A DNA stretch of 64,000 nucleotides, from the NCBI GenBank assembly GCA_965216515.1, contig OZ244173.1, positions 1,302,001 to 1,366,000 on the forward strand, read 5' to 3'. Of the stretch, positions 63,994 to 64,000 are shown in pieces. Position 1 is the stretch's first letter. Each line of letters starts with the position of its first letter. This DNA comes from CAXMRP01 sp965216515 (GTDB lineage: Bacteria; Pseudomonadota; Alphaproteobacteria; Rhizobiales; Afifellaceae). Both the position numbers and the translations under genes were made by a program. The notes under the pieces are model-generated. The model saw only the letters and a list, made by a program, of their open reading frames with translations. It did no database searches and had not been told where the DNA came from.

Positions 63994-64000
63994 TCTGACA

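Overview
This 64 kb window comes from the chromosome of a GC-rich alphaproteobacterium, most likely of the order Hyphomicrobiales (Rhizobiales). The inference rests on family content and gene order: petA-petB-petC for the cytochrome bc1 complex, prs-rplY-pth-ychF, lgt followed by a MidA/NDUFAF7-type methyltransferase and pgeF, uvrC with pgsA-moaD-moaE, and a MarR regulator, OmpR-type regulator and sensor kinase set diverging from ilvE. No rRNA, tRNA, CRISPR array, prophage or insertion sequence was recognised.

Layout. 1-2.2 kb: a cold-shock protein with a clear terminator, a doubtful small membrane protein and a secreted DUF4350-like protein. 2.4-4.8 kb: an AT-richer type II restriction-modification (R-M) island made of vsr, a C5-cytosine methyltransferase and an Eco29kI-family GIY-YIG nuclease. 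5.0-8.1 kb: uvrB with an unusual N-terminal extension of about 330 residues containing an in-frame 96-bp tandem repeat. 8.2-10.8 kb: a second, unrelated AT-richer R-M island (an EcoRII-N/HNH nuclease, a second vsr and a Dcm/EcoRII-like methyltransferase with its own HTH). 10.9-22.6 kb: a TauE/SafE permease, an Lnb-domain (DUF4105) protein, small unknowns, the msrP reductase, a LysR regulator, a class-III PLP enzyme, an EF-G paralogue and a BCCT transporter. 22.7-30 kb: exported proteins (a 748-residue repeat-containing unknown, RNase T2, DUF1176), a membrane protein, a GST and an outer-membrane barrel. 30.3-38.8 kb: a CaCA antiporter, uvrC, a divergent bufferin operon (bufA, bufB, bufC, doxX), pgsA, moaD, moaE and ilvE. 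38.9-44.3 kb: the MarR and two-component genes, csaA, tetR, proC and ybjN. 44.7-54 kb: ubiK, lgt, midA, pgeF, an M24 protein, a lipoprotein, prs, rplY, pth and ychF. 54-64 kb: a DUF2892 protein, the bc1 operon, two ABC exporters sharing a nearly identical stretch of DNA, a DUF123 protein, an AI-2E permease and a GNAT acetyltransferase.

How the genes work together. uvrB and uvrC supply nucleotide excision repair. Each R-M system carries its own Vsr endonuclease, which repairs the T:G mismatches left when 5-methylcytosine deaminates, so the uvrB neighbourhood concentrates repair and DNA-modification functions. The buf operon is expected to make a modified, copper-sequestering peptide. lgt and the Lnb-domain protein may both concern lipoproteins. 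moaD and moaE supply the molybdenum cofactor that MsrP needs. The MarR/OmpR-type pair resembles PetP/PetR, which control the bc1 complex in Rhodobacter, and petABC lies about 15 kb away.

Most noteworthy: uvrB flanked on both sides by complete R-M-Vsr systems; the intragenic repeat in uvrB; the buf operon with a perfect inverted repeat upstream; a probable gene-conversion tract between two ABC exporters; and a large repeat-bearing secreted protein of unknown function.
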